A stretch of DNA of 64,000 bases from G942493375 sp942493375 (GTDB taxonomy: Bacteria; Armatimonadota; UBA5829), in assembly GCA_942493375.1 (NCBI GenBank), contig OW818698.1, positions 7,750,001 to 7,814,000 of the forward strand. Reading direction: 5' to 3'. A program made the translations under genes and the position numbers. The notes below the pieces were generated by a model. That model worked only from the letters and a program-made list of their open reading frames with translations. It was not told the origin of the DNA and made no database searches. This document shows, in pieces, positions 16,447 through 25,895 of the stretch (position 1 is the first letter of the stretch; each line of letters starts with the position of its first letter).

Positions 16447-18801
16447 ATGGAGACCAGACAAGTAAATATTCGAGTCCTGTGGCCCGGCATGTATGAAGAA
16501 TGCGAAGTCTGCTCTCGCCGACTCATAGATGAGCTAAAAACGGTCAGGGGCTTGGATGAAGTTATTGTGGATCAATCCGGCCAGCAGGTAACACTGCTTT
16601 ACGATCCCGAGAGAACTTCTCTTCAGGAAATAGTCGAACGCGCCAAACTGGTAGGAGCAGCGTTGGATAACGATTACGGACATGCAAAGCTGCATGTGAC
16701 AGGATTGGATTGTCCCGACTGTGCATTGAAACTTGAAAACAGTGTAAAACGAGTAGACGGTGTTGTGTGGGCAACGTTAAACTTTGCAAGTTCCATTCTG
16801 CTGGTTGAATACAAAACGACCCGGGATGTCCTTAAGAACGTAATTGCACGGGTAAGAAGTCTTGGATATGATGTTGCTGAGGATCAACCTAAGGGAACTT
16901 CACAACCTGCAGCAAAATATAATTCACGTATTCTTATTACAGCCGGATCAGGATTATTATTAGCCGCTGGTATACTGACGAAATATGTTTTCAACGCCCC
17001 GCTTGCTTCCAGTATTCTATTTTTGTTGTCGGCAGTTATTGGTGGTATTCACGCTGCAAGATACGGGATGCTGGCGCTGATTGGCCGCTCTCTGGACACA
17101 AATTTTCTCATGACTCTGGCCGCTGTCGGAGGAGTTGCATTAGGAGAGTATGCAGAAGCTGCAGCTGTGATGTTCCTCTATTCACTGGGATCGGCATTGG
17201 AGTCTTTCACTGCTGACAAGACAAGACGTTCTATTTATTCTCTGATAGACTCATTCCCAAAGACAGCTCATGTAAAAAACGGCAAGGATATTACCGAGAT
17301 AAATCTGGATGATATTCAAGTCGGTCAGATTATTGTGGTTAAGCCAGGTGAAAGGATCCCGCTTGATGGAGTAGTTCGTACCGGACAATCCGATGTCAAT
17401 GAATCACCGATATCCGGTGAATCGATGCCTGTAGATAAAGAACCAGGAAGCAGAGCATATGCGGGTTCAATTAACGGATTCGGATCACTGGAAATTGTTG
17501 TAAGCAGTATTTTCAGCGAATCTACTGTTTCCAAAGTAGTAAAGCTGGTCGAAGACGCACAATCGCAGAAAGCAAAGAGTCAGAGTTTTAGTGAAAAATT
17601 CGGTGCAGTATATACTCCCTGTGTTATAGCTGCTGCAATACTGGTGGCGTTACTCGGACCCGTTCTACTGGGCGGAGGAATTACTCTCTGGCTCCATCGA
17701 TCACTTGTGTTGCTGGTAGTCGCCTGCCCCTGCGCTCTTGTTATCTCAACCCCGGTAGCAATTGTTGCAGCCATTGGTCATCTGGCTTCTAAAGGTGTGT
17801 TGGTCAAAGGTGGAATCCATCTTGAGACACTCGGCATGGTAACCGAGATCGGTTTTGACAAGACTGGAACACTCACTACCGGTAAGTTGCGGGTTGAGGA
17901 TGTGCTCCCCGTCAACGGCAACACATCTGATCAAGTGCTGAGTATAGCTGCAGCAGTTGAAAGCAGGTCAGAACACCCCATTTCAGATGCAATTCTGACA
18001 GCAGCACGTGAAAGCGCTTTGGTTATACCTGAAATCGCATACTTTAAGGCGATTGCCGGCAAAGGAGCAATTGCCGTAACAAACGAAGGTGAGTTCGCGG
18101 TAGGCAGTGATCGTTTCATGCAGGAACGAGGTTTTGACACAACTGTCTTCAATTCACCAGATACTGGAAAGAGCAAGATATTCGTCTCCAGTGAACATGA
18201 GTTGATAGGAATGATCGCACTGGGTGATAGTATCAGACCAGAAGCTGCTGAATCTTTGGCCATACTGCGAGCAAACGGTATACAACGGATGGTTTTGATT
18301 ACCGGTGATTCAAGGGATGCAGCGTTACATACTGCACAGGTCACTGGTATAGAGGAGATCTACAGTGCATTGCTTCCTGAACAGAAACTAGAGATCGTCA
18401 GGAGCATGTGTGAGAGCAACAAGACGGCTGTTGTTGGCGACGGGATCAACGATGCTCCTGCACTCGCTGCATCACATGTGGGAATTGCATTACGAGGCTT
18501 GGGAAATGAGGCAGCTGTCCAGGCTGCGGATGTGGTGTTAATGGGAGACAACCTGAAAGCATTACCATATGCGATAATGCTTAGCAGAAAAACTCGTAAA
18601 ATTATTTTCCAAAATACTGTGATTGCACTGGCAACTGTGGGTATTCTTATAACAGGTGCTTTTGTCGGCAAAGTAGGTCTTGCTGCGGGTGTCCTTGGCC
18701 ATGAAGGAAGTGCATTGCTTGTAATACTCAACAGTATGAGACTTCTAACCCGTATTATTCCGCAAACATCGCTTTCGTCCGACAAAAAGAATGTAAGCTG
18801 A
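16447..18801 (+). CDS. Heavy-metal translocating P1B-type ATPase
   Basis: The 784-residue membrane pump exports a heavy-metal ion using ATP. Two N-terminal metal-binding domains carry CxxC pairs: C19/C22 (ECEVC) and C89/C92 (GLDCPDCA). The P-ATPase core has the TGES-type motif (ISGES), the transmembrane metal site C427-P-C429, the phosphorylated D471 in DKTGT, an SEHP motif in the nucleotide domain, and GDGINDAP. The last membrane helices contain H752-E-G-S followed by LNSMRLL. CPC is usual for Cu, Zn or Cd pumps, while HEG(G/S) near the end is characteristic of the P1B-4 (Co/Fe) group, so the metal cannot be named. Confidence 0.9.
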   Translation: METRQVNIRVLWPGMYEECEVCSRRLIDELKTVRGLDEVIVDQSGQQVTLLYDPERTSLQEIVERAKLVGAALDNDYGHAKLHVTGLDCPDCALKLENSVKRVDGVVWATLNFASSILLVEYKTTRDVLKNVIARVRSLGYDVAEDQPKGTSQPAAKYNSRILITAGSGLLLAAGILTKYVFNAPLASSILFLLSAVIGGIHAARYGMLALIGRSLDTNFLMTLAAVGGVALGEYAEAAAVMFLYSLGSALESFTADKTRRSIYSLIDSFPKTAHVKNGKDITEINLDDIQVGQIIVVKPGERIPLDGVVRTGQSDVNESPISGESMPVDKEPGSRAYAGSINGFGSLEIVVSSIFSESTVSKVVKLVEDAQSQKAKSQSFSEKFGAVYTPCVIAAAILVALLGPVLLGGGITLWLHRSLVLLVVACPCALVISTPVAIVAAIGHLASKGVLVKGGIHLETLGMVTEIGFDKTGTLTTGKLRVEDVLPVNGNTSDQVLSIAAAVESRSEHPISDAILTAARESALVIPEIAYFKAIAGKGAIAVTNEGEFAVGSDRFMQERGFDTTVFNSPDTGKSKIFVSSEHELIGMIALGDSIRPEAAESLAILRANGIQRMVLITGDSRDAALHTAQVTGIEEIYSALLPEQKLEIVRSMCESNKTAVVGDGINDAPALAASHVGIALRGLGNEAAVQAADVVLMGDNLKALPYAIMLSRKTRKIIFQNTVIALATVGILITGAFVGKVGLAAGVLGHEGSALLVILNSMRLLTRIIPQTSLSSDKKNVS

Positions 18802-18898
18802 TTTACTGATGGATGTACGTGATAGTCAAAATCGAACGAATATGTCCAACTATTTCCTATATATTTATACATACATGTATACATGAGTACGTAAATAG

Positions 18899-18907
18899 TG
18901 ATATAAT
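18899..18907 (+). promoter_or_regulatory. Extended -10 promoter before the DUF2795 gene
   Basis: TGATATAAT is a perfect -10 with TGn extension, 54 bases before the ATG at 18962. Just upstream, 18865-18885 is a TA-rich stretch containing the palindrome ATACATGTAT, which could be an operator. Confidence 0.5.
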
Positions 18908-18961
18908 ACCTTAATGAAGCTAAGTTGTAATCGCTCTTGATATCCCAAGGAGGTTTAGACC

Positions 18962-19171
18962 ATGCTTGTTTATGATACCGGCCGAAGTGTAATGAAACTC
19001 GGCGCATACATCGAGGACATCATATTCCCGTGTTCTCGCGACGACCTTCTCAGTTGCGCAGAAGAAAATGACGCGCCCGACTTGATCCTCGATGCCATAG
19101 AGAACCTCCCAGAAAAAAAACGTTTCAGTTGTATGAGGGATGTTCTGGTCACCATTCAGAGCTACACCTGA
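18962..19171 (+). CDS. DUF2795 small protein
   Basis: A 69-residue protein fitting the DUF2795 pattern: a short N-terminal strand, then IIFPCSRDDLLSCAEEN, a central helix (LILDAIENLPEKK) and a C-terminal helix. Family members are small soluble proteins of unknown function, found mainly in Actinobacteria, Cyanobacteria and related groups. The ATG at 18962 has a strong ribosome site (AGGAGG), an extended -10 promoter upstream and an intrinsic terminator downstream, so it is a single-gene transcript and probably well expressed. Confidence 0.75.
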   Translation: MLVYDTGRSVMKLGAYIEDIIFPCSRDDLLSCAEENDAPDLILDAIENLPEKKRFSCMRDVLVTIQSYT

Positions 19172-19196
19172 TCGCCTCCAACGTAAAGTGTGTATA

Positions 19197-19237
19197 CATA
19201 AGTGCTCAACTTTCAGCAGTGTTGGGCACTTATTTTT
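19197..19237 (+). terminator. Intrinsic terminator after the DUF2795 gene
   Basis: ATAAGTGCTCAAC pairs with GTTGGGCACTTAT (one G.T pair), a 10-base loop, followed by TTTTTG. Confidence 0.85.
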
Positions 19238-19370
19238 GTGTCTAACACTTGCTATCACTATTCATTATTGCTTTGAATCAATTCATTTTGCTTGCTAAAC
19301 GATTACACTCGGCGTTAGAATATTCGTAGCGGACTACCTGTCCGCTCATTAACTCGTTTAGGAGCCAAGA

Positions 19371-20120
19371 ATGCGGATCATAGACTGCAACGTAGTGGTC
19401 GGCCGTTCCATTGTCCCAGGCGCCAAGGTTATCGAAAGCCCAGTAGAGCTTTTGACTGCAATGGATTCTGCTGGAGTGGACCAGGCACTTATTTGGCATA
19501 TCGCCCAACACGACATGTTCTCTGAAAACGGCAACAAACTAGCCGATGAATTTGTCAAAGGTTATGACCGGTTGATTCCCTGCTGGACAGGACTGCCGTC
19601 GATTACCAATGAAATCCCACTGGATACTCTGTTTACCCGGATGAAGGCTGCCGGTGTTTTCACACTCAGACTCTTCCCTGCACATCACCATTACCTGCTC
19701 AATGGAGTCACTCTGGGCGCGCTGGCTCAGAAACTGTTCGAGCACAAAGTGCCGATTATACTCAGCCTTGAGCGGGATGTTACGTGGCCTGATGTTTATC
19801 AGCTACTCAAGGACTGTCCAAACCTTACTGTTATTCTGACGGATATTGGTGTGTGGAGTGTTGACAGATATACCTGGCCTCTACTTGAGGCATATAAAAA
19901 TGTTTATCTTGAAACAAGTTTACTTTCCCTGGAAGCTGGAGGACTGGCTTGCGGAGTAAAGAAGTTTGGAGCTAAAAGGTTCTTGTTTGGCAGCGGATAT
20001 CCGAGCAAATATATTGAAGCCCCTCTCCTTGACCTGCTTCACGCAGACATAACCGAAAGCGACAGAGAACTGATTGCTTCCGGCAACTTCCTGAGACTAC
20101 AGTCGGAGGCAAAGCTATGA
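19371..20120 (+). CDS. Amidohydrolase-like protein lacking the HxH metal site
   Basis: A 249-residue protein with the TIM-barrel pattern of the amidohydrolase-2 family: the start MRIIDCNVVVG, a central LSLERDVTWPDVYQLLKDCPNL (where the paralogue has its His), and the ending KFGAKRFLFGSGYPSKYIEAP. The first metal motif, normally D-x-H-x-H, reads D5-C-N-V-V9. The GxDYP motif near the end is GSGYP, so the catalytic Asp is also gone. It probably cannot hydrolyse by the family mechanism. The ATG at 19371 has GGAG six bases upstream. It overlaps the next gene by 4 bp (ATGA), and that gene encodes a complete family member, so the two products may act together. Confidence 0.75.
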   Translation: MRIIDCNVVVGRSIVPGAKVIESPVELLTAMDSAGVDQALIWHIAQHDMFSENGNKLADEFVKGYDRLIPCWTGLPSITNEIPLDTLFTRMKAAGVFTLRLFPAHHHYLLNGVTLGALAQKLFEHKVPIILSLERDVTWPDVYQLLKDCPNLTVILTDIGVWSVDRYTWPLLEAYKNVYLETSLLSLEAGGLACGVKKFGAKRFLFGSGYPSKYIEAPLLDLLHADITESDRELIASGNFLRLQSEAKL

Positions 20121-20935
20121 ACCTCAAAGAAAGATTTTTTGCAGATGGCAAAGTTGACGACTGCCCGATATTCGATATGCACGGCCACTGGGGTGAGTTC
20201 TATGGTGGAACCTTACCTTACGCAAGCATAGACAATGCCAAGATGCATTTTAATGCGTCCGGAGTTCGGCTACTGGTATTCTGCCATCACGATGCACTGA
20301 TGTCCGGAGATATAACTAACCAGATAAATGAAGAGGCTGTAGCTCTATGGCCTGAGAGAATGAGAGCGTATTGTGGCATTAACCCTCACTACCAGGACCG
20401 TATAGAGCATGATCTTGCTACATTCGACAGCCGCAGGAATAGTTTTGTTGGGTTTAAAATGCTTGCAGACTACCACCAGGTAGCAGTCGAGGATGACAGG
20501 TTCAAAGCAGTGTGGGAGTTTGCTGATGCCAACAAGCTGCCGGTATTAATGCACACCTGGGCCGGAAGTATTTATGACGGATTCGAGAATGTGAAGGCTG
20601 TCTGCGAACGCTACCCGAATGCACAGAAACTCCTGGGGCACAGCATCCACAGTGATGCGAATGCTGCGATAACCTTGGCAACAGAATATTCCAACGTTTA
20701 CCTTGAACTATGCGCTATACTCGATGAGCGCGGAGTTGTTGAGCAGTTCGTTGAAAAGGCAGGTTCAGACAAGATTGTCTATGGAACCGACTACCCTTGG
20801 TTCAGCGAACACTACTACACGGGAGCATTGCTTGGCGCGGGACTCTGTGACGATGACATTCGAAACATACTGTATCGAAACGCTCAAAGAATTCTGAAAG
20901 GCCTGGTGCCAGAGGATTTCATTTCCACACCGTGA
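20117..20935 (+). CDS. Amidohydrolase-2-family metal-dependent hydrolase
   Basis: A 272-residue TIM-barrel hydrolase with all expected metal and catalytic positions: H22-x-H24 in IFDMHGHWG, a His in LPVLMHTWAGS, a His in LLGHSIHSDANA, and the terminal Asp in YGTDYPWF. Family members hydrolyse or decarboxylate small cyclic or carbonyl substrates (ACMSD and related); this substrate is unknown. Its ATG overlaps the TGA of the upstream degenerate homologue, with GGAGG eight bases ahead, so translation is coupled. A heptamer array begins six bases after the stop. Confidence 0.85.
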   Translation: MNLKERFFADGKVDDCPIFDMHGHWGEFYGGTLPYASIDNAKMHFNASGVRLLVFCHHDALMSGDITNQINEEAVALWPERMRAYCGINPHYQDRIEHDLATFDSRRNSFVGFKMLADYHQVAVEDDRFKAVWEFADANKLPVLMHTWAGSIYDGFENVKAVCERYPNAQKLLGHSIHSDANAAITLATEYSNVYLELCAILDERGVVEQFVEKAGSDKIVYGTDYPWFSEHYYTGALLGAGLCDDDIRNILYRNAQRILKGLVPEDFISTP

Positions 20936-20940
20936 AGGGA

Positions 20941-21048
20941 AAGGATGAAGTATGAGTTATGAATTATGAAACAGGTATTTCGGTAATTGAGACCTAAAGT
21001 CTAAAGCCTACAGCCTGTTCTTCATCATTCATAATTCATACTTCATAA
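20941..21048. repeat. Three consecutive heptamer arrays
   Basis: 20941-20968: AAGGATG, AAGTATG, AGTTATG, AATTATG. 20992-21019: ACCTAAA, GTCTAAA, GCCTACA, GCCTGTT. 21021-21048: TTCATCA, TTCATAA, TTCATAC, TTCATAA, the reverse-complement type of the first. They fill nearly the whole gap between the amidohydrolase and the desulfhydrase-like gene. Confidence 0.75.
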
Positions 21049-21054
21049 TTAAAA

Positions 21055-22056
21055 ATGAACCTTGATTCAATACCCCGTATAAGTTTGTCTCAGTTCCCTA
21101 CTCCACTTGATGAAGCTCCGAGGCTGGCTAAAGAGCTTGGATTGAAGGAGCTATTTATTAAGAGGGATGATTGCACCAATCTGGGGCTTGGTGGGAATAA
21201 AGTCCGTAAGCTGGAATATCTGATGGCGGATGCGCTTGCTAAGCAGGCGGATGTAGTGATTACGCTTGGAGGGATTCAGTCCAATCACGCGAGACTTACT
21301 GCTGCTGCTGTGCGTAAGGTTGGGATACCTGAGTGCATTCTTGTTTTGAGCGGTGCATGGGATGGCAAATGGCAGGGGAATATGCTGCTGGATATCGTTT
21401 TCGGTGCCACAGTGCGTGTCCTGCCTGATGCGGGAGTAAAGCAGACTGAAGCAGAGGCCGACAGAATAGTCTCACAGCTCCAACAAGAGGGCCGTAAGCC
21501 ATATCTGATACCGATGGGCGGTTCTACTCCTATAGGCGCTCTGGGGTATGTTTCTGCAATCCGTGAACTTGCCTCTCAAATGGGTAAGGATTCCAATCCT
21601 CTGATTATTACTGCAGTAGGCTCTGGGGGGACAATTGCCGGATGTGTGCTGGGTGCAAAACTATTCATGCCTAATGCCCAGGTTCTGGGAATCAGCGTTG
21701 CAGGGATGTCGGGATTTTTCAAAAAGCACTCAGCTGAAGTGGCTACAGGAACAGCCAAGCTGCTTGAGGAAGATATAACTTTTACGGCAGACGATATAGA
21801 TGTCAACGACCAATACTTTGGAACTAAATACGCTGTCCCAAGTGAAGCGGGCAATGCTGCAATATTGCTAGCCGGACGAACTGAAGGGCTGGTCCTGGAC
21901 CCGGTCTATACAGGTAAAGCAATGTCAGGCCTTATTGACCTTGCTAAAACCGGTCAGATAGATAGGAATCGCCCGGTAGTATTCCTGCACACCGGAGGCT
22001 CTCCTGCACTGATGGCGTATGAGGAGGAGTTCAAGGAATACCGCAAAGAGTTATGA
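21055..22056 (+). CDS. D-cysteine desulfhydrase / ACC-deaminase-family PLP enzyme
   Basis: The 333-residue protein is a fold-type II PLP enzyme. PTPLDEAPRL opens the domain, and K49 in LGGNKVRKLEY is the Schiff-base lysine. GGIQSNHAR binds the cofactor phosphate or substrate, VGSGGTIAG is the Gly-rich loop, and LDPVYTGKAM and FLHTGGSPAL complete the pattern. Family members turn D-cysteine into pyruvate, ammonia and sulfide, or open 1-aminocyclopropane-1-carboxylate; the former is more usual in bacteria like this, and the exact activity is inference. The ATG at 21055 has no ribosome-binding site: the upstream bases are a heptamer array. A second array overlaps the stop codon. Confidence 0.85.
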   Translation: MNLDSIPRISLSQFPTPLDEAPRLAKELGLKELFIKRDDCTNLGLGGNKVRKLEYLMADALAKQADVVITLGGIQSNHARLTAAAVRKVGIPECILVLSGAWDGKWQGNMLLDIVFGATVRVLPDAGVKQTEAEADRIVSQLQQEGRKPYLIPMGGSTPIGALGYVSAIRELASQMGKDSNPLIITAVGSGGTIAGCVLGAKLFMPNAQVLGISVAGMSGFFKKHSAEVATGTAKLLEEDITFTADDIDVNDQYFGTKYAVPSEAGNAAILLAGRTEGLVLDPVYTGKAMSGLIDLAKTGQIDRNRPVVFLHTGGSPALMAYEEEFKEYRKEL

Positions 22057-22077
22057 ATTATGAGTTATGAATGATGA
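22050..22077. repeat. Heptamer array over a stop codon
   Basis: GTTATGA, ATTATGA, GTTATGA, ATGATGA. The first unit supplies the last Leu codon and TGA stop of the desulfhydrase-like gene. Confidence 0.75.
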
Positions 22078-22088
22078 AAAAGGGAGCT

Positions 22089-25000
22089 TTACCATTCAGT
22101 TTTATCGCTCCTCTCTAAGCCCTTTTCATCATTCATTTTCATTTTTATAAATGCAGCGACTTCGGAATCTGTGCCGATATAGTATACACTTGATGTGAAT
22201 GGAGCTATTTTGGGTGTAAATGACTTCACATTGTTGGCCACAATTATATTGTTGTTTATGTCGTATACAGTAGCTTTTTGAGGCAGCGTTACGGTTTGGT
22301 TGAAGTCGTTTTCAGTATTTGTTATCAGGATGAAATGTCTGGTTGTATCCAGATAAGTATCATTTTGTGTGTATAAACCAACACCGGCAACCCGGCATAT
22401 ATCCCTCAGAACTGATGAAGATATATACGGAATTGCCAGGAAGATTGACCTACCTCCACCCACTATCTTAGTAGCATAAGCCGTTTGTCCATTGTGTTCA
22501 TATTTACCCAACACCTCTGCAGATGGATCATTCACGTAGAATATTGGACCTATCTCGTAAGGTCTTGAATCATATTCCCAGCGTTGAGGTTGCAGTGTAT
22601 AGCCGGTGGGCAGGTTTGCGGTTAAAATGTGCCCCTGTTCGAATTTTACAGTGGGTAGTCTTCTCTCAATGGTGCATCCGGTGCTAATCCCTGTCAGATC
22701 TTGAATATTGGATTCAGAGATAGTTGAGCCATTATTATATCCCGCTCCATACAACCAGACAGCGGTTTTACCGGCTCGTTGTACTTTAGCCTTGATTGCA
22801 TCTCTCTGAGACTGGGTCAGGTTATAGGCATTCAAGAACACATAGACTTTATATTGATCCATGCATTTCAGAGAAATATCGTTGAGCTCATAGTAGTCTA
22901 CCGGAGCGCCAAGCCTGGTTGTCTCAAAAAATGACGTTTGATATTGAGCGCTGATTAACGGCTTGTAACCATCGTAAACGTCCATTGCGCGCATGTCATC
23001 ATTACTCATAAACACAGCAACTTCGGAGTTTGATGGGGACACGGTGTTGTAGACAACATCATATAGACGCTTCCCCTGCCCTATGACGTCAGTCATACTC
23101 TTTTCAGCATACCAGGGGACACTTGGCCTGCCTGTGGTGCCACGTGAGAATCCAACCCACCACATAGCATCGCCTCTGATTGCAGCTCCCCAGATATATG
23201 ACTGCATGACGGAAATAGATTCAGGTTTGCTGTATGTCCTCATGTCGTACTCTACCGGAGTGAAGAATGTCCTGACGTCGAACTCCACCAGAGGCATTTT
23301 GCCGTGTCTTCGAATGCTTTCCACAAGGTTTCCCGCATACATTGGTCTGCCCCAGCGCCTGTGTGTATAGGATTGGATCATCGCAAGATAATCGATATAT
23401 GGTGAATCAAGTGCTTTCTGAAGTGCAGTATGTCCCATATATTGCATTTTACCAGGCACATTGGGACCGTCATAAACCCCATCACTGTAAAAACCCCATA
23501 AACCTGTTATGTATTTTCCACCGCTGGCTTCCTTTACAGCTCTTGCGACTACATTGGACATATTTACCATTTCTTCAGAATGGAACTCCCAGTAGTCCAT
23601 TGGCATTTGAGTTTTTGCAGGATCTTTAAACATAAGAGTATCTTCAGCGCAGAGTATATCGATCTTCGGATGAGCAGTATCAAAGTCAACACTTTGGTCT
23701 TTCCACGCGGTTCTCAAGGAAGCGACATCGCCTCTGTATCGCTCTTTTAGCCATTCCCTAAAAGCACGAATGTGTTCAGAGCTATAGTCACCGAGTATGA
23801 TTTGATTCCTTGGTGTGGCTGAATCGTTGACTCCATACCCCCAGTAATTAGTCTCTTGAGCCATTTCATAGTGAACTCCTATGATGTGACCGCTATATTT
23901 CTGCTTCATCATATGCTTAACCAATGCACGATAATCATAGTCAAGCTGCCCGGCCCATCGACGTGAGGAAAGAGAATATTGAAGACGGCGACCATTTGAG
24001 AGCAGTGTGGCATCGTCCGGATATCTGTCAGTCCATTCCGGTGCTGCCTGAACAATCGATCCAGCAAGTATATACGCCTCAGGATTCACTTTCAGAACAT
24101 TATTGATGAGTTGGTCTATAATTTTGAAATACTCGATATTTTCTTTCTTGCCCTGTTCAGTCTCATATGAGTAATTTACTGTTTTCAAACCCAATATACG
24201 CCATATACGGCATCCCGGCTTAGCCTGCTCACCAAAAGCCTCATATGTTGCATAATCAGGATGAGACATAATATAAGGATTGACCACTCTGCCGTTTACA
24301 AAGAGTGTGGGATTTCCATTTCTGAGCTTTACTTCAGTCTTAGGTGTTATAACAGGCCATGGTTTGGGATCAGATGCAAATTTACGAATATTGATACTAC
24401 CAATAGTATTGTCTTTCCTGTTGCCTATGCAGCCTTCTGCGCCTTTACCTGTAGGTATCAATGATACGGAAACATTGCCATGTGGAGCCCAGTCAGGGAT
24501 ATATACAGAGGTCGATAATCTGTAAGTCTTTCCCGGAACCCATTTGCTTGTTCTGATTGATGGTAAGAACTCTTTTTTTGCCACTGAATAATCTGCTGCT
24601 GGGCTCAGAGATTTATCACCAATCCGCACCACAAAGCCGTAGTCTTCATGGACGGAAGATTTCACCTGAGCCATAAATTCCAGATCAACTCTCTTTCCGG
24701 GAATAGCTTTTGATATGATTCTGAACGACTTAACATAGAAGTTTTCTTTGGCTGCGACGTCAATATATGGCTGGTCTGTGCGTATGGTGCAGTTTGGTGG
24801 GATCCCCTGTTCTTTAGCAGGCTTCCATTCACTTTCATCGATATTAGCCTTATACCAATCAGTGTTTTCCTTGTTGCAGGATTGCCAGGTTTTGTCTGTG
24901 AGGATACGGTCGATAGATCCATCACTCTTGTTTAGAGTCAATTCAACAATCAGGCCCTCAAATGAAACGTCTTCATGGCATTTAACAGCTATCAGATTGT

Positions 25001-25769
25001 CACCAGATTTCAAATACTTCTTGACATCATATTGGGTAGTCACCCAGCCGCCTTTTGCTATGTGATGCTCGTTAACATAAAGATCGTATGAATCATCAGC
25101 GCCAATCTGCAATAGAGCTTGATTAATGCCGTTTAGATTGTCGATCTTGAAATGTTTCCTGAAAAATCTGTCTACTTCGTTGATTTCGCCTTCCGGATAC
25201 CATATCCAGGCAGATTTCCACCATGGTTTGGCCATCTGCTTGCATGCCTCTGCCCAGTCAGCATAACCGAATATTTTCAGTTCGTTAATTGATGAGACGG
25301 CTTGCCGAACATCCTTACCGGAATTATACATATATAATCTGACTCGTAAGGTTTCTATATCCTTGAAACTGCGGTCAAACATTCTACCGTCGGTCAGCTT
25401 ACCATCCAGGACTTGCACCCACTTGCCATTGACCAAAGCCAGCACTTTGTAGTTGTCTATCTTGTTAATTTCGGCAAAATCAGCTACGATCCTATTAAGA
25501 TAGACAGGTTGCTGCCATCTGACTTCGATCCAGTTCGGATATGTTCCAAGGTCAGAAACCCAGTTTGTTTTATTGTCGCGATCGATACTCCGTTCAACCT
25601 GGAGATTTACATCACCGGACTGTGAAGATGGCAATAATATCGCCCCATATTCAGAAGTTGCAAGATTGAATGACTCGTGCTTTTGTGCAGCATATATAAA
25701 GGAATGCGATACAAAGACACACACAAGGGATAACAGAATGACTAAAAGATTGTCGCTTCGATTATGCAT
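22089..25769 (-). CDS. Large secreted GH42-like glycosidase with discoidin domain
   Basis: A 1226-residue exported protein with a signal peptide at about 1-28. An F5/8-type C (discoidin) domain follows at about 35-175 (NLATSEYGA, NWVSDLGTYPNWIEVRW). Then comes a galactose-binding-like jelly roll like that of rhamnosidases (SAWIWYPEGE, FRKHF, QIGADDSYDLYVN). The catalytic part, from about 500, has a GH42-like pattern: YFKIIDQLINNVLK, VHYEMAQETNYWGYG with the likely acid/base Glu, FREWLKERYRGDVASLRTAW, and MPLVEFDVRTF with the likely nucleophile. A GATase-like segment and a beta domain close it. It should cut beta-linked sugars (galactoside-type) outside the cell, which is inference. The ATG at 25769 follows GGGGA. 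Confidence 0.75.
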   Translation of the reverse strand: MHNRSDNLLVILLSLVCVFVSHSFIYAAQKHESFNLATSEYGAILLPSSQSGDVNLQVERSIDRDNKTNWVSDLGTYPNWIEVRWQQPVYLNRIVADFAEINKIDNYKVLALVNGKWVQVLDGKLTDGRMFDRSFKDIETLRVRLYMYNSGKDVRQAVSSINELKIFGYADWAEACKQMAKPWWKSAWIWYPEGEINEVDRFFRKHFKIDNLNGINQALLQIGADDSYDLYVNEHHIAKGGWVTTQYDVKKYLKSGDNLIAVKCHEDVSFEGLIVELTLNKSDGSIDRILTDKTWQSCNKENTDWYKANIDESEWKPAKEQGIPPNCTIRTDQPYIDVAAKENFYVKSFRIISKAIPGKRVDLEFMAQVKSSVHEDYGFVVRIGDKSLSPAADYSVAKKEFLPSIRTSKWVPGKTYRLSTSVYIPDWAPHGNVSVSLIPTGKGAEGCIGNRKDNTIGSINIRKFASDPKPWPVITPKTEVKLRNGNPTLFVNGRVVNPYIMSHPDYATYEAFGEQAKPGCRIWRILGLKTVNYSYETEQGKKENIEYFKIIDQLINNVLKVNPEAYILAGSIVQAAPEWTDRYPDDATLLSNGRRLQYSLSSRRWAGQLDYDYRALVKHMMKQKYSGHIIGVHYEMAQETNYWGYGVNDSATPRNQIILGDYSSEHIRAFREWLKERYRGDVASLRTAWKDQSVDFDTAHPKIDILCAEDTLMFKDPAKTQMPMDYWEFHSEEMVNMSNVVARAVKEASGGKYITGLWGFYSDGVYDGPNVPGKMQYMGHTALQKALDSPYIDYLAMIQSYTHRRWGRPMYAGNLVESIRRHGKMPLVEFDVRTFFTPVEYDMRTYSKPESISVMQSYIWGAAIRGDAMWWVGFSRGTTGRPSVPWYAEKSMTDVIGQGKRLYDVVYNTVSPSNSEVAVFMSNDDMRAMDVYDGYKPLISAQYQTSFFETTRLGAPVDYYELNDISLKCMDQYKVYVFLNAYNLTQSQRDAIKAKVQRAGKTAVWLYGAGYNNGSTISESNIQDLTGISTGCTIERRLPTVKFEQGHILTANLPTGYTLQPQRWEYDSRPYEIGPIFYVNDPSAEVLGKYEHNGQTAYATKIVGGGRSIFLAIPYISSSVLRDICRVAGVGLYTQNDTYLDTTRHFILITNTENDFNQTVTLPQKATVYDINNNIIVANNVKSFTPKIAPFTSSVYYIGTDSEVAAFIKMKMNDEKGLERSDKTEW

Positions 25770-25811
25770 AATTTCCCCATTACGGATACTGTTTTAGTTT
25801 TGCGAGAATTT

Positions 25812-25862
25812 AAAGTCCATTCATCGATACGCGCTTTGCGCTACTCAGCACGAACGGACTTT
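25812..25862. repeat. Hairpin related to the CGTATCGAAGGG repeat
   Basis: AAAGTCC pairs with GGACTTT around a degenerate copy of one arm of the 51713-51818 element (TCGATACGC...GCGCTACTCAG). It lies in the 126-bp gap between the DUF4091 and GH42-like genes and could act as a terminator, but there is no T run. Confidence 0.55.
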
Positions 25863-25895
25863 ATGCGTCTGAGGCTGAAGTGTTTAGGACACATT

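Noticed and set aside
20941..21048. CRISPR-like regular repeats
   Set aside because: The units are 7 bases, contiguous and degenerate, without spacers. No cas gene is present in the window.
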